Shown: in pieces, positions 51,263 through 60,480 of the stretch
Position numbering within the stretch: position 1 is the stretch's first letter
How the letters are laid out: every line of letters starts with the position of its first letter
From: a virus
Length of the DNA: 64,000 nucleotides
Strand: one strand, 5' to 3'
IMG/VR virus record: IMGVR_UViG_3300025073_000048
Span: 1-64,000 of that record
Made by a program: the position numbers and the translations under genes
Notes under the pieces: generated by a model
Database searches by the model: none
Told to the model about the DNA's origin: nothing
Seen by the model: the letters and a program-made list of their open reading frames with translations, nothing else

Positions 51263-52684
51263 TTAATCGAACGCGATGGTCGTTTGAGCGCTATTGGCAC
51301 CGTCATCTCGGAAGGTCGTATACTCCCCCTCCCAAATGACGGGGCATTCCTTGGTTGGGCCGTTCCTTTGCTTGGCCACGATGATCAAAGCCGACTTCGG
51401 ATCTGGCATTTCACCAGACGCACCAGGATTGCTCAGGTAGTACGCATCGCGGTGGACGAACAAAACCACGTCGGCATCCTGTTCGATCGATCCTGACTCG
51501 CGCAGGTGGCTTAAACGGGGCTTCCTGTCTGCCGTGCTGTCTGGTTGGCGGTTTAGTTGGGCCAAACAGACCACCGGAACCCCCAATTCGCGGGACAAGG
51601 CTTTCAGGCCCGCCGAGATCTTCGCAACCTGCTCCTGTCGGGGGGTTCTGCCGTTGTTTGTGTCAGGCGAAACGATCTGCAAATAATCCACGACAACGAG
51701 CCCCAAACCGCCGCGCCGTTTCAGCCTGCGAGCCAGCGCGCCGATCTCCGCAACGCCGCGCGTCGGCGCATCGTCGATCCACAAAGGCAACTGCGAGATC
51801 GCCGCCGAGACGCTGACCAGTTTGCGACGTTCATCTGCATTGAAAGTACCATTGCGAACTTTATAAGAACTCACTTCCGCCGTGGCACACATGATACGTT
51901 CGGTGATCTCCATGCGTGTCATTTCGAGAGACACGATCAGCACCGGAACATTGATGCGCGCCACGTTCGTCGCGATGTTCACGGCCAACGATGTCTTGCC
52001 CATCGACGTGCGTCCTGCCACGATGATCAACTGGCCTGGGAGCAAACCACCAAGCGTCTCATCGAGCGCCGAGAATCCTGTCAGCACGCCCGCAACGCGA
52101 CCGTCTTTCTGTCGCTTCTCGATCGATTCAAGTGACTCGCGCACCACGTCGCGAATCTGCACGCACTTCTCCGTCGTCACGTGCTCCGACCCCACATCCA
52201 TGATCAATCGCTCGGCCTTCGCGAGCATCTTGTCGCACTCGTCCGAATCGTCGTGAGCGATGCTCGCAATCTCCACACTGGCGTAGATGAGTTTCCTCCG
52301 CACAGCCAAATCCCGCACAGTTTGAGCGTAATACACGGAATGCGCCGCGTTCGGAACGCTCTGGGTGATCTGCGTCAGTCGTGTGATGCCGCCGACAAAC
52401 TCAAACTGCTGACTCCGTTTCAGCTTGGAGATCAACAGCGCGATGTCGATCCGTTTTCCTGACACGTGCATCGCGCGCATCGTCTCGAACAACACTCCAT
52501 TCGCGTCATCGTAAAAGTCCGACTGCTTCACGAGTGGGATCACTTCGTCGATCATGTCGGGCTTGAGCAACAGGCTTCCCAGCAACGCCGTCTCGGAAGT
52601 CGGGTCGCTGGGAGGTGTCATTCCGTTGTCACCGCAATCACTGTGGGTGTGAGGCGGTGTCTCTTTGGTCTTCGTCTTCGCCAC
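51263..52684 (-). CDS. dnaB: Replicative DNA helicase, DnaB type
   Basis: 473 residues. N-terminal helical domain starts with DPTSETALLGSLLLKPD, then the RecA-like ATPase: GLLPGQLIIVAGRTSMGKTSLA with Walker A GRTSMGKTS, LGLVVVDYLQIVSP with Walker B, then RELGVPVVCLAQLNRQ (motif H4-like sensor) and SGSIEQDADVVLFVHR. Full length for DnaB. Start is GTG 52684; an ATG 22 codons later is possible. Unwinds DNA at the phage fork; the neighbouring 262-residue gene may be its loader or initiator. Confidence 0.93.
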   Translation of the reverse strand: MAKTKTKETPPHTHSDCGDNGMTPPSDPTSETALLGSLLLKPDMIDEVIPLVKQSDFYDDANGVLFETMRAMHVSGKRIDIALLISKLKRSQQFEFVGGITRLTQITQSVPNAAHSVYYAQTVRDLAVRRKLIYASVEIASIAHDDSDECDKMLAKAERLIMDVGSEHVTTEKCVQIRDVVRESLESIEKRQKDGRVAGVLTGFSALDETLGGLLPGQLIIVAGRTSMGKTSLAVNIATNVARINVPVLIVSLEMTRMEITERIMCATAEVSSYKVRNGTFNADERRKLVSVSAAISQLPLWIDDAPTRGVAEIGALARRLKRRGGLGLVVVDYLQIVSPDTNNGRTPRQEQVAKISAGLKALSRELGVPVVCLAQLNRQPDSTADRKPRLSHLRESGSIEQDADVVLFVHRDAYYLSNPGASGEMPDPKSALIIVAKQRNGPTKECPVIWEGEYTTFRDDGANSAQTTIAFD

Positions 52685-52698
52685 GGTAACGGTTCTTT

Positions 52699-53487
52699 CT
52701 ATGAGAGCTTCGGGACTTGCTTCATCAAGTCATCGAAGTTGGGGATTTCGTTTTTGAGAGTCTTCACGAAGTAAGCCAGCGGGCGCTGCGGCCTGGGGGA
52801 AACCATCCTGGTTCCATTCGCCGCGCCCATCACGGTCGCCAACGAGAGTTTTCCGGTCGTCACGCACCAACCGAGTTTTCGCAGGATCGGGTCCTGAGAA
52901 CGAACCCGGAGGATTTGCTGGAGCGCTGCAGCGGTGCTGTGGATTTCTGCTTCCGCCTTTTCCGGCTCCCTGATCTGATCAGATAAATCCTGTTCCTGTT
53001 CCTGATCCTGATCCTGATCCTGGCTTCGAAGGGGCTTCGAAGGGGCTTCATAGCCCCTTCCTGTTTTTGACGGGTCGGACAATGAAAATGACGTGGCATA
53101 CCGTTGATAGAAGTCCATAAAGAATGGGGACTTACGCATTGAAAGCCATTCTTTTTCGATGCCCTTGATGCGGTTGTCACGAGGCGATAGAGGCTCCCCA
53201 ATCTGGTGGGAAGCCATCTCACGCACAAAAACATGCTCTGCAGCCCTGTTGTAGGACGCAAAAAGGGCCTCTGATACCCTTCGAAGCCCCTTCGAAGCCC
53301 CTTCATCAGACATCCCTGTTTCATGAAGGAGCAGTGGCCACGGAAGGTAGTACAGACCAATCATATTGGCACTTGGACATGTCATGAGGTACACCGCAAT
53401 CAACTGCGCTTCCATGCCTTTTTCCCTCAGTAATTTTCCCGTTTCACCAGTCCAAAACGCTGGTGAAACTTTGGCATAAGTGCGCAT
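52699..53487 (-). CDS. Phage replication protein (initiator/loader-like)
   Basis: 262 residues from ATG 53487 with AAGGA six bases upstream. MRTYAKVSPAFWTGETGKLL and AQLIAVYLMTCPSANMIGLY(Y) resemble a conserved N-terminal domain of phage replication proteins that precedes the DnaB gene. A Gln/Asp/Glu repeat (about residues 150-166) forms a linker. It probably helps recruit DnaB; the DNA-binding part is not resolved. Confidence 0.65.
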   Translation of the reverse strand: MRTYAKVSPAFWTGETGKLLREKGMEAQLIAVYLMTCPSANMIGLYYLPWPLLLHETGMSDEGASKGLRRVSEALFASYNRAAEHVFVREMASHQIGEPLSPRDNRIKGIEKEWLSMRKSPFFMDFYQRYATSFSLSDPSKTGRGYEAPSKPLRSQDQDQDQEQEQDLSDQIREPEKAEAEIHSTAAALQQILRVRSQDPILRKLGWCVTTGKLSLATVMGAANGTRMVSPRPQRPLAYFVKTLKNEIPNFDDLMKQVPKLS

Positions 53488-53498
53488 TGAAACATCCT

Positions 53499-55031
53499 TC
53501 AAGACGCGAACGTGTGCGCCTGCAGTTCCTTACCAAGCGTTTCGTCGCGTGTTGCTTCGGCGGTCAGGATATATACACCGCGTGCCTTCGCGTGATCGTC
53601 AATGAACTTCCTGTTCCACACGTCCACGCCCTCCCACGCTTCCTGCGGGATGAACAACAGACCGCCATCCCCGACACGCTCCACACCGATCTCAATCGCG
53701 ATGTGCCACTTCTCTGTAGCACTCAGCTCGTGATACGGCGCCCACATGTCCTTCGCTTCCACGTAGCCGTACACACGCTTGTGCACACCCTCGGACACGA
53801 TCTTGACCCACTTCGATTCAATCGCGTCAGACAGCACCGAATCCGTAATTCCAGCGGCTTTTCGGTACCTTTCCGCTTTCTCGCGCCGCGACTTCGCCGA
53901 CTCCGCAAACGCGGTGACGGAGGCTTGCTTCATGCGCGCATCACGCACACGCACGCCATCCTCCATCGCCAGTTTCGCCGCGTCATACGCTGTCTTGTAC
54001 TCAGCGACCTGCTCATCGGTCGGGCGCACGTAGTTGTCCGAGTCAGCGATGACCTTGAGGCACGCCGCACGTCGTTCCGCGTGCGTGCTGATCAGCTCCG
54101 CACTCTCACGTGCCAGCTTGACGCCCGAGTTAGCCGTATCAATCTCACGATCGCACAATTCGATCGAATGCTGAATCTCGTCCATTTGCTTCAGCAAATC
54201 CTGCTTGTGCTGCACGAGGCCATCGACCTTTCCCTGAGCCTCCGTGACTGCTTTCTTCGCTTCCTCCACGCTGGTAGGGATGTTGCGGGCATCCCAGCGA
54301 ATCAGCTCCTCGCGGGCCTTCTGGGCCTTCTCAACTCGCTCGGCTGCCACCTGCTGGTGCTGGACGGAGTGGGAATACTTGTCCTGGGCTTCAAAGAACG
54401 CCGCCTGCAGCTTCTCGGGGTCGTGCTCCTTGGTCATATCCACCGCGTCGATCTGCTCCTTAATCGACTGCGCCTGCTGCTCATCCTTCTCAGCGGTCTT
54501 TTCCCACGTGCGAGCCTCGGCCTGATAGTCCCGTGCGATCTTCGCCGCCATGTCGATCAGGTCCCCCGACTTGAGGGCCTCGGAAGTCACGATCGTCTCG
54601 AACTCTTCCGGGTCGAACTCGGGCCGCGTGTCGAACAGGTGCCGATCGGCCTCCACCCCGGTCAGGGCGATCAACGCCTTGATCCGGCGCTTGTCCGCCG
54701 CCACCTCATCCTTGACGCCAGGGTCCACCAGCGAGGCGAGGTTCAGCTTCCCTTCAAGGTGTTCCACGGCGAACTCACCAGCACAGCGCGTCTGCTTGGG
54801 GTTAATCGCCACGTGTACTCCGAGCCCGTCGATCCGACCTTTCTCCGACCCATGACGCAGCGGCAAACCTCCCTCACCCGCCGCCACGTCCGCCAATGAC
54901 CCCACCAGGATCGACTTACCGACTCCATTCGGACCCACAATCGTCGTCACTCCAGGCGACTCCAGCGTGAACTTGAACTTCGGGATCGGGCCCAGGTTTT
55001 CGACTTCCACAGTTTTCTGATTTTCCTTCAC
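53499..55031 (-). CDS. SMC/RecN-like coiled-coil ATPase
   Basis: About 510 residues from GTG 55031 with AGGAG upstream; no ATG is better. N-terminal ATPase half-domain with Walker A TTIVGPNGVGKSILVG, then long coiled coils (residues about 165-345, such as KTAEKDEQQAQSIKEQIDAV), and a C-terminal half ending DDHAKARGVYILTAEATRDE. The C-terminal Walker B/signature are degenerate. Resembles SbcC/RecN/Rad50-like phage proteins used in recombination or repair. Its start lies about 50 nt from the first unit of the TIGR-like array. Confidence 0.7.
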   Translation of the reverse strand: MKENQKTVEVENLGPIPKFKFTLESPGVTTIVGPNGVGKSILVGSLADVAAGEGGLPLRHGSEKGRIDGLGVHVAINPKQTRCAGEFAVEHLEGKLNLASLVDPGVKDEVAADKRRIKALIALTGVEADRHLFDTRPEFDPEEFETIVTSEALKSGDLIDMAAKIARDYQAEARTWEKTAEKDEQQAQSIKEQIDAVDMTKEHDPEKLQAAFFEAQDKYSHSVQHQQVAAERVEKAQKAREELIRWDARNIPTSVEEAKKAVTEAQGKVDGLVQHKQDLLKQMDEIQHSIELCDREIDTANSGVKLARESAELISTHAERRAACLKVIADSDNYVRPTDEQVAEYKTAYDAAKLAMEDGVRVRDARMKQASVTAFAESAKSRREKAERYRKAAGITDSVLSDAIESKWVKIVSEGVHKRVYGYVEAKDMWAPYHELSATEKWHIAIEIGVERVGDGGLLFIPQEAWEGVDVWNRKFIDDHAKARGVYILTAEATRDETLGKELQAHTFAS

Positions 55032-55082
55032 GGTCACTACTCCTAAAACTTCACATGTGTTGAAAAACACACTCACAGCGGA
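55032..55082. other. Short flank with small hairpin
   Basis: On the minus strand this 51-nt gap contains a 6-bp TGTGTT/AACACA hairpin and the ribosome binding site of the SMC-like gene. It borders the outer end of array 1. No promoter is clear on the plus strand. Confidence 0.45.
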
Positions 55083-56054
55083 TGATTCGATCCGCGATTA
55101 TGGTTGCTCTCTACCAAGATGGTTCAATCTCCTTGTTTGAATGCGTTCCGAGCACTTGTTTCAGTCGGGTGGCATGACTACGCTCATACTGTTTGGTTCA
55201 CTCATCTTTCGAGGCTGCGCTCACGGGAGGTGATTCAATCTGCCGTTCGAAGAACATGTTTCAATCAGCTTGCATGCCTACGTTCACTACATTTGGTTCA
55301 ATCACGAGTCCTGACTACGTTCAAGATCGCTGATTCAATCGGCACGCATGACTGCTCTCGTGATATCTGTTGCAATCTTCAGGTTTGGATGCGCTCAACA
55401 CTGCTGGGTATCTGCGGGCTTGACTTCACTCCGCCTTGATGATTCTGTCGCCGGACTTGATTGCGTTCACGACCAATGATTCTCTCCGAACGTGTGACTA
55501 CGCTCCTCCCACCTGGTTCAATCTGGGCAGATGGCTGCGCTCACGCCCATTGGTTCTATCCATCGAAATGGCTTCGCTCACGTGGTTTGGTTCGTTCGAC
55601 TTCTTAGGCTGCGATCACCTGACGTGTTTCATTCACAGCCCTCTGTCTGCGATCCAGCAACTTGTTTCAGTTCGAGAACTTGGCTGCGATCTCCAAAAAT
55701 GATTCTGTCCGGCGCCATGTCTGCGATCGGCGGTGTTGATTCAGTCACACATTTTGTCTGCGATCGGGCGTTTTGGTTCAGTCTTGCCAGATGGCTACGC
55801 TACTTCGATCGGATTCAATCCCAAGCTTTGGCTACGTTCCTTGCATATGCTTCAATCAAGTCAACTGGCTGCGATCACACATCCTGTTTCTATCTCAAGG
55901 ACTGTCTTCTCTCAGCGAAATTGTTTCAATCTATCCTTTTGGATACGATCAACCCAATTGCTTCTTTCAGGAATGCTGGCTGCGCTTATACACTGTGGTT
56001 CACTCACACTACATTTGCTGCGCTCTCACACTCCGATTCAATCGCGTGTGATGG
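55083..56054. repeat. TIGR-like guide array 1 (37-nt units, 27 A half-repeats)
   Basis: Written on the plus strand, each unit is half-repeat A, consensus TGNTTCANTC (10 nt); 8 variable nt; half-repeat B, consensus TGNCTRCGNTC (11 nt); 8 variable nt. A half-repeats start at 55083, 55120, 55157, 55194, 55231, 55257, 55294, 55331, 55368, 55405, 55440, 55477, 55514, 55551, 55588, 55625, 55663, 55700, 55737, 55774, 55811, 55848, 55885, 55922, 55959, 55996 and 56034. Steps are 37 nt except for 26, 35 and two 38s. The 8-mers differ and are bounded by invariant TC and TG. The last B half-repeat runs into the tas stop codon. This two-spacer, 36-37-nt architecture is that of TIGR arrays, whose RNAs guide Tas proteins. 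Confidence 0.9.
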
Positions 56055-58253
56055 CTAACCCGCGTCCTCATCCGACGCATCTTCCTCGACCTCTTCACGA
56101 GTCTTGCGTGTAATACGCTCTCCCTCGCGCAGATCCTTCAGAGACTTGCCTGTCATCGCAAACGGCCAGTTTGGAATCTCAATAAAGTGCCGGTGATCGC
56201 CCTCGCAGTGCTCGAACACGTAAGGCACGGGCGGCTCCGTCCCGAAGTAATCCACGTGCATGACGTGATGCAAGTGCGACAGGAAGATCTTCACCGCGAA
56301 CCGGCGCGCTCGTGCATGCAGGTGCCCTGGAGGCAGCGTACCGTCCTTGTAGTGCTTGTACGCCTCCGTTGTCTTGCCGACCTCGTGCATACGCACTGCC
56401 GCCAACTCAGCGAACTTCTTCTCACCGTTCGCCGCGACCTCCGCGTCCTTCCGTTGACGATAGAGCTGGCCGTAAATAGCTCCCTCTTTGTTCTGCGTCT
56501 TCACGAAGCACTCCCCAATCTTGAATGCGCAGTTATGGACTGCGATACCATCGGCGACATAGCTTTCGTCCTCTTCTACCTCCAGGTTGTAAACAGGACC
56601 AGTGTATGGAACTGATTCGGGTGGGTTCAACTGAAGCCATACACCGTCTGGTTGCCACTTAGAAACATTCGATGATTTCCATTCAACTGATTCATCACAC
56701 AGAATTTGTTTCCCGAATAAATCTCGGTCGTGTACTTCAATGTGATATGCAGTGTTCCCAGCGGGTAGAATCCGCGAGCTAAGACCACTGACGATTCCGC
56801 ACCGCAAAAGCAATTCCTGAATCTGAATAGCAAGAGTCAGGGAAATGGTTCCATAAGAAACTGTCTCTGATGTGTAGTGCCCATTTCCTTCAAATAACCC
56901 TCGCAGCAATGAACGGCACAGAGAAATGTCCATCGACATCCAGTTATTAGGAATATGTTTGTTTGCTGAATAGACACCAAATAGCTTATTGAACGACTCG
57001 GACAGAAGTGATGAACATGCTTTGACACAGCACCCATCATCACACTTGCTCATAGAAAGGCTGCTATCAAGGCCAAACACATACTTAAACACAGCCCTTA
57101 CGTGGTCATGCAAAACAGTTTCTTTTTTGTGAAACGCGAACTGCACAACCCCGTCGCTGCCAGCACACCCCTCTGCGATAAACAATCCGACAAAGCGAGC
57201 TATTTCTCCGTTAAGCTCTACACGTGTCGGCACACGAGAAGCGACCGGAGATCTATCAAGATAAGATTCACACTCGATCGCCGGGATAAATCCTTCACTT
57301 GGAATAACGGGGACCTTTACCATCCACCCAGGCTGCAATTCAGACGCGTTAATCCAATCCTGTCCGTAATTGAAGTTTTCCTTGGATCTATTCTTCCCTC
57401 GCACTATCATGCTTACGCCTCCCTGTGAGTAACCAGTTGATTCACCAATTTCACGCAATGTCTTACCCTCTTGGCGCATGCGAATCATCTGCGAAGCGAC
57501 CTCATTTCTACCGTTTGGAGTAGAAGCTCGCGTCACCTTAAATCGTTTCCGCCCTTCTCCTTCGTAAAAACACACTGGGACTTTGTCGGCGAGAACAGGG
57601 TGGTTGGGAGTAAGAAGTGGTCCGCGCGCGGCTAGTCCGCGACATGTCAGATGCACCAGCGATCCCGTGAAGTCATTCTCAATGACGTGCGTAACCTTTC
57701 TCCACCGTCCGAGATGAGTCAACACGAGATCACCAATACGCACAGAGTCAATTGGAATAGTCCCTCGCTTTGTGATTACGAGAGTTGTTGGATGACAGCA
57801 CAGAATCTTCAGGCGCGCATTCCAGGGACGGCGTGTCTTCGGCTCCCACTTCATCGTTGGGTCGAGTCCAGCAAATCGCCAGAAATGCCCTGCCGTCTTG
57901 CAGCGGGACACGTCCAAGTGAGACAGCAGACCAGCCGAAATGACCGGCCCAATACCGACCTGACTCATCATCCACTGACCCACCGAGTACGTCTCCGAGA
58001 ACGCCTTGAGCGATCGCTTAATCGCGTTCTCCACACGTGTCATTTCATCATTCACCCATTGCAACACTCGCCCCGGTTCCTTCGTCCCAAGCGACCGCAG
58101 TTGACCAGCAGTCGCAATCCGGTACTTCTGCATCGTGTAGTAGTTATCCACCAGAAATCGCACCTGCGCGCGATCCATCAGACCTGCCGCTGTGACTAAG
58201 TCTTTGGTGAGCTTGCGTGCAATTTCGATCGGTTCGTCAAAGGTCTTGTCCAT
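56055..58253 (-). CDS. tas: Tas-like (IS110/Nop-type) protein split by an intein
   Basis: From ATG 58253 (MDKTFDEPIEIARKL), 732 codons including a 423-codon intein; the spliced protein would be 309 residues. Extein N-part: helical, then GIGPVISAGLLSHLD and GHFWRFAGLDPTMKW, the conserved core of the IS110 Transposase_20 / Nop-like domain. The C-part continues AFKIGECFVKTQNKEG...YRQRKD. There is no DEDD/RuvC or HNH nuclease, so it looks like a nuclease-free TasA-type member. It is flanked by the two guide arrays, the stop touching array 1. Presumed role: RNA-guided DNA binding using array-derived RNAs; evidence is architecture, not experiment. Confidence 0.85.
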   Translation of the reverse strand: MDKTFDEPIEIARKLTKDLVTAAGLMDRAQVRFLVDNYYTMQKYRIATAGQLRSLGTKEPGRVLQWVNDEMTRVENAIKRSLKAFSETYSVGQWMMSQVGIGPVISAGLLSHLDVSRCKTAGHFWRFAGLDPTMKWEPKTRRPWNARLKILCCHPTTLVITKRGTIPIDSVRIGDLVLTHLGRWRKVTHVIENDFTGSLVHLTCRGLAARGPLLTPNHPVLADKVPVCFYEGEGRKRFKVTRASTPNGRNEVASQMIRMRQEGKTLREIGESTGYSQGGVSMIVRGKNRSKENFNYGQDWINASELQPGWMVKVPVIPSEGFIPAIECESYLDRSPVASRVPTRVELNGEIARFVGLFIAEGCAGSDGVVQFAFHKKETVLHDHVRAVFKYVFGLDSSLSMSKCDDGCCVKACSSLLSESFNKLFGVYSANKHIPNNWMSMDISLCRSLLRGLFEGNGHYTSETVSYGTISLTLAIQIQELLLRCGIVSGLSSRILPAGNTAYHIEVHDRDLFGKQILCDESVEWKSSNVSKWQPDGVWLQLNPPESVPYTGPVYNLEVEEDESYVADGIAVHNCAFKIGECFVKTQNKEGAIYGQLYRQRKDAEVAANGEKKFAELAAVRMHEVGKTTEAYKHYKDGTLPPGHLHARARRFAVKIFLSHLHHVMHVDYFGTEPPVPYVFEHCEGDHRHFIEIPNWPFAMTGKSLKDLREGERITRKTREEVEEDASDEDAG
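56532..57800 (-). mobile_element. Intein with LAGLIDADG homing endonuclease
   Basis: 423 residues within the tas gene, from Cys (CCHPTTLVITKRG, block A) to His-Asn before Cys+1 (GIAVHN|C, block G). Block B includes LLTPNHPVLAD; block F is VYNLEVEEDESYVADG. Endonuclease motifs: ARFVGLFIAEGCAG (first LAGLIDADG) and LLRGLFEGNG (second). A helix-turn-helix (REIGESTGYSQGGVSMIVRG) lies before them. Ends are canonical (Cys1, HN, Cys+1), so splicing is likely. Base codes: Cys1 at 57798-57800, Asn at 56532-56534. The host site is the conserved R-L-K-I-L|C of the Nop-like domain. Confidence 0.9.
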
Positions 58254-58287
58254 GTTATGTTTCCAATTCGTGATGACGAAATGCGGT

Positions 58288-58842
<555 letters not shown>

Positions 58843-58880
58843 CTTTGGTCTCCTAAGTAAAAGTAAAACGCTCTGGAAGG

Positions 58881-59311
58881 TTGTTAATTCCGAATACTTG
58901 GCTGCATTCCTTGCCATTGGTTCAATCTCAAATATTGATTGCGATCTGGTTCACTGGTTCACTCACCTTCCATGTCTGCGTTCCGAAACTTTGGTTCAGT
59001 CGCCGAAGGTGGCTACACTCGACCCATTTGATTCAATCAACGGTGGTGAGTTCGTTCGGGGGTTTGTGTCATTCATATCTACGACTTCGATCCAGGGATC
59101 TGTTTCAATCTGACTGATAGTCTGCGATCTTCAGATATGGTTCTGTCTGGTCTTCTGTCTCGTTCGAGCTGAATGATCATCTGGCGATGTGACTACGATC
59201 AAGCGGTTTGATTCATTCCTGCTTGATGCCTGCGATCGGCTGCATTGGTTCATTCAAACGATCTGTCTGCGATCTGGATATTTGGTTCCATCACTAACAA
59301 TGGCTACGCTC
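58881..59311. repeat. TIGR-like guide array 2 (12 A half-repeats)
   Basis: Same half-repeats and spacing as array 1: A half-repeats start at 58881 (degenerate), 58918, 58955, 58992, 59029, about 59066 (degenerate), 59101, 59138, about 59174 (short), 59209, 59246, 59283. The last B half-repeat (TGGCTACGCTC) ends at 59311, three bases from the stop codon of the gene at 59314. Variable 8-mers differ from those seen in array 1. On the minus strand this array precedes the Ala-rich gene and tas, and array 1 follows them. Confidence 0.85.
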
Positions 59312-59313
59312 CA

Positions 59314-60480
59314 TCACTCAGCAGGAAACGTTTTCAGCTTCTGATCTCGGTACTCACAAGCAAGCGAGTACAAGTCCTGATCCATCGTTTCCTTGTTGTC
59401 GAAGATGTACGAGCGCCAGACCTGACGGGCCTGCTCCAGCGTGGCCGTCTTAAACAGCTCGAAATGGTACTCGCGCAGGTCCTCGGGAATCTCCTCGATC
59501 ACTTCCGGCTCTGACTCCGACTTCTTTGTCTCCTTTTTCTCTTCCTCCTGCGGTTCAGAAGTCGTCGTCGATTCCTTTTCCTTTTTCTCTTCCTCCTGCG
59601 GTTCCGACTTCGCCGTCTCCTTTTCCTTCTTCGAGCCCTTTTCCCGTTTCAACTCCTTCGCCGCGCGCTCCGACTTCGACTCGCCCGGCGTTTTAGCGGT
59701 TCCCTCCGTTTCGACCTGCTGAAACGCAAACCAATCCTCGGGCTTGCTCATCCCATCCTTGAGGCTCGTGTAGATCTTGCGCAGCTCCAGCATGTGCTGC
59801 TCCGTCAGCGACTCCGTCTTTCTCTGCGCACGTGTTTCAATCATCTCCGTCGTGATGCCGAACTGCTTGAACACCTCCAGCATCTTGCGGACGCGGTCCA
59901 CCAACGGTTCCTTGTGGCCTTCGGTCAGCGTCTTCTCGCACTGCTCGACCGCCAGATCCTGCACGTCCTTGGGAATCACGGACAAGATGCAACTCCGTTT
60001 GCGCCGGGCCCCGACGTTTAGGATCATCTCGGCGATGTCACGGGGATCTTTCAACAGGTAAGACCCTTGCTTCGTGTGGCGCACGTGAGGAACCGTGAAC
60101 GTGGTCGCGGATCGCACGTTCGTCTCCATGTCCCACGCATACGCCTCACAAACGCTTTCCCCGTTCGCCTGACTGAGTTCGCGAATCCCGTAGTCCAGAT
60201 TCCCCCAGCCCTGCGCCATCGCTTCGGCGAGCCGGATAGACGGCCCTGTGACCTGTTCCTTGCCACGTGGGTACGAGTACATACTGACCTCGGCCAGACC
60301 ACGCCGCTGACACGCGGTTGTGATACGTGAGATCGACTCGTTCACATCGCGGGGGAATCGCTTGGCGATAACGATCATCGCCTGCACTTCCTGCGCCTGC
60401 CGACTCGCGGCCACCTCCATGAGGTTGTGCTGGCCACGCTTCTCTTGGTCTTCGATATGGGTACTGAGTTCGTTGCTCAT
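59314..60480 (-). CDS. Recombination-associated phage protein (annealing-protein candidate)
   Basis: 388 residues, MSNELSTHIEDQEKRGQHNL. EVQAMIVIAKRFPRDVNESI and the run AEVSMYSYPRGKEQVTGPSI through RLAEAMAQGWGNLDYG belong to a conserved phage protein type that commonly accompanies YqaJ-type exonucleases. A highly charged Lys/Glu/Ser linker (about 265-325) and a helical C-terminus follow. By position it may anneal or load single strands, but enzymatic evidence is lacking. Its stop is three bases from array 2. Confidence 0.6.
   Translation of the reverse strand: MSNELSTHIEDQEKRGQHNLMEVAASRQAQEVQAMIVIAKRFPRDVNESISRITTACQRRGLAEVSMYSYPRGKEQVTGPSIRLAEAMAQGWGNLDYGIRELSQANGESVCEAYAWDMETNVRSATTFTVPHVRHTKQGSYLLKDPRDIAEMILNVGARRKRSCILSVIPKDVQDLAVEQCEKTLTEGHKEPLVDRVRKMLEVFKQFGITTEMIETRAQRKTESLTEQHMLELRKIYTSLKDGMSKPEDWFAFQQVETEGTAKTPGESKSERAAKELKREKGSKKEKETAKSEPQEEEKKEKESTTTSEPQEEEKKETKKSESEPEVIEEIPEDLREYHFELFKTATLEQARQVWRSYIFDNKETMDQDLYSLACEYRDQKLKTFPAE

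Noticed and set aside
53463-54899. 478-codon plus-strand frame opposite the SMC-like ATPase
   Set aside because: Antisense shadow with Arg/Leu/His bias.
55083-56054. Open reading frames on the plus strand across the array (for example 55104-55439, 55531-56058)
   Set aside because: The 37-nt period is not a multiple of three, products are non-repetitive noise, and starts lack ribosome binding sites; the frames are open because the half-repeats lack stop codons.
56055-58253. Ordinary IS110 insertion sequence
   Set aside because: No DEDD/RuvC-like N-terminal catalytic domain was found, the gene is fixed in a co-directional operon, and arrays rather than one bridge RNA flank it.
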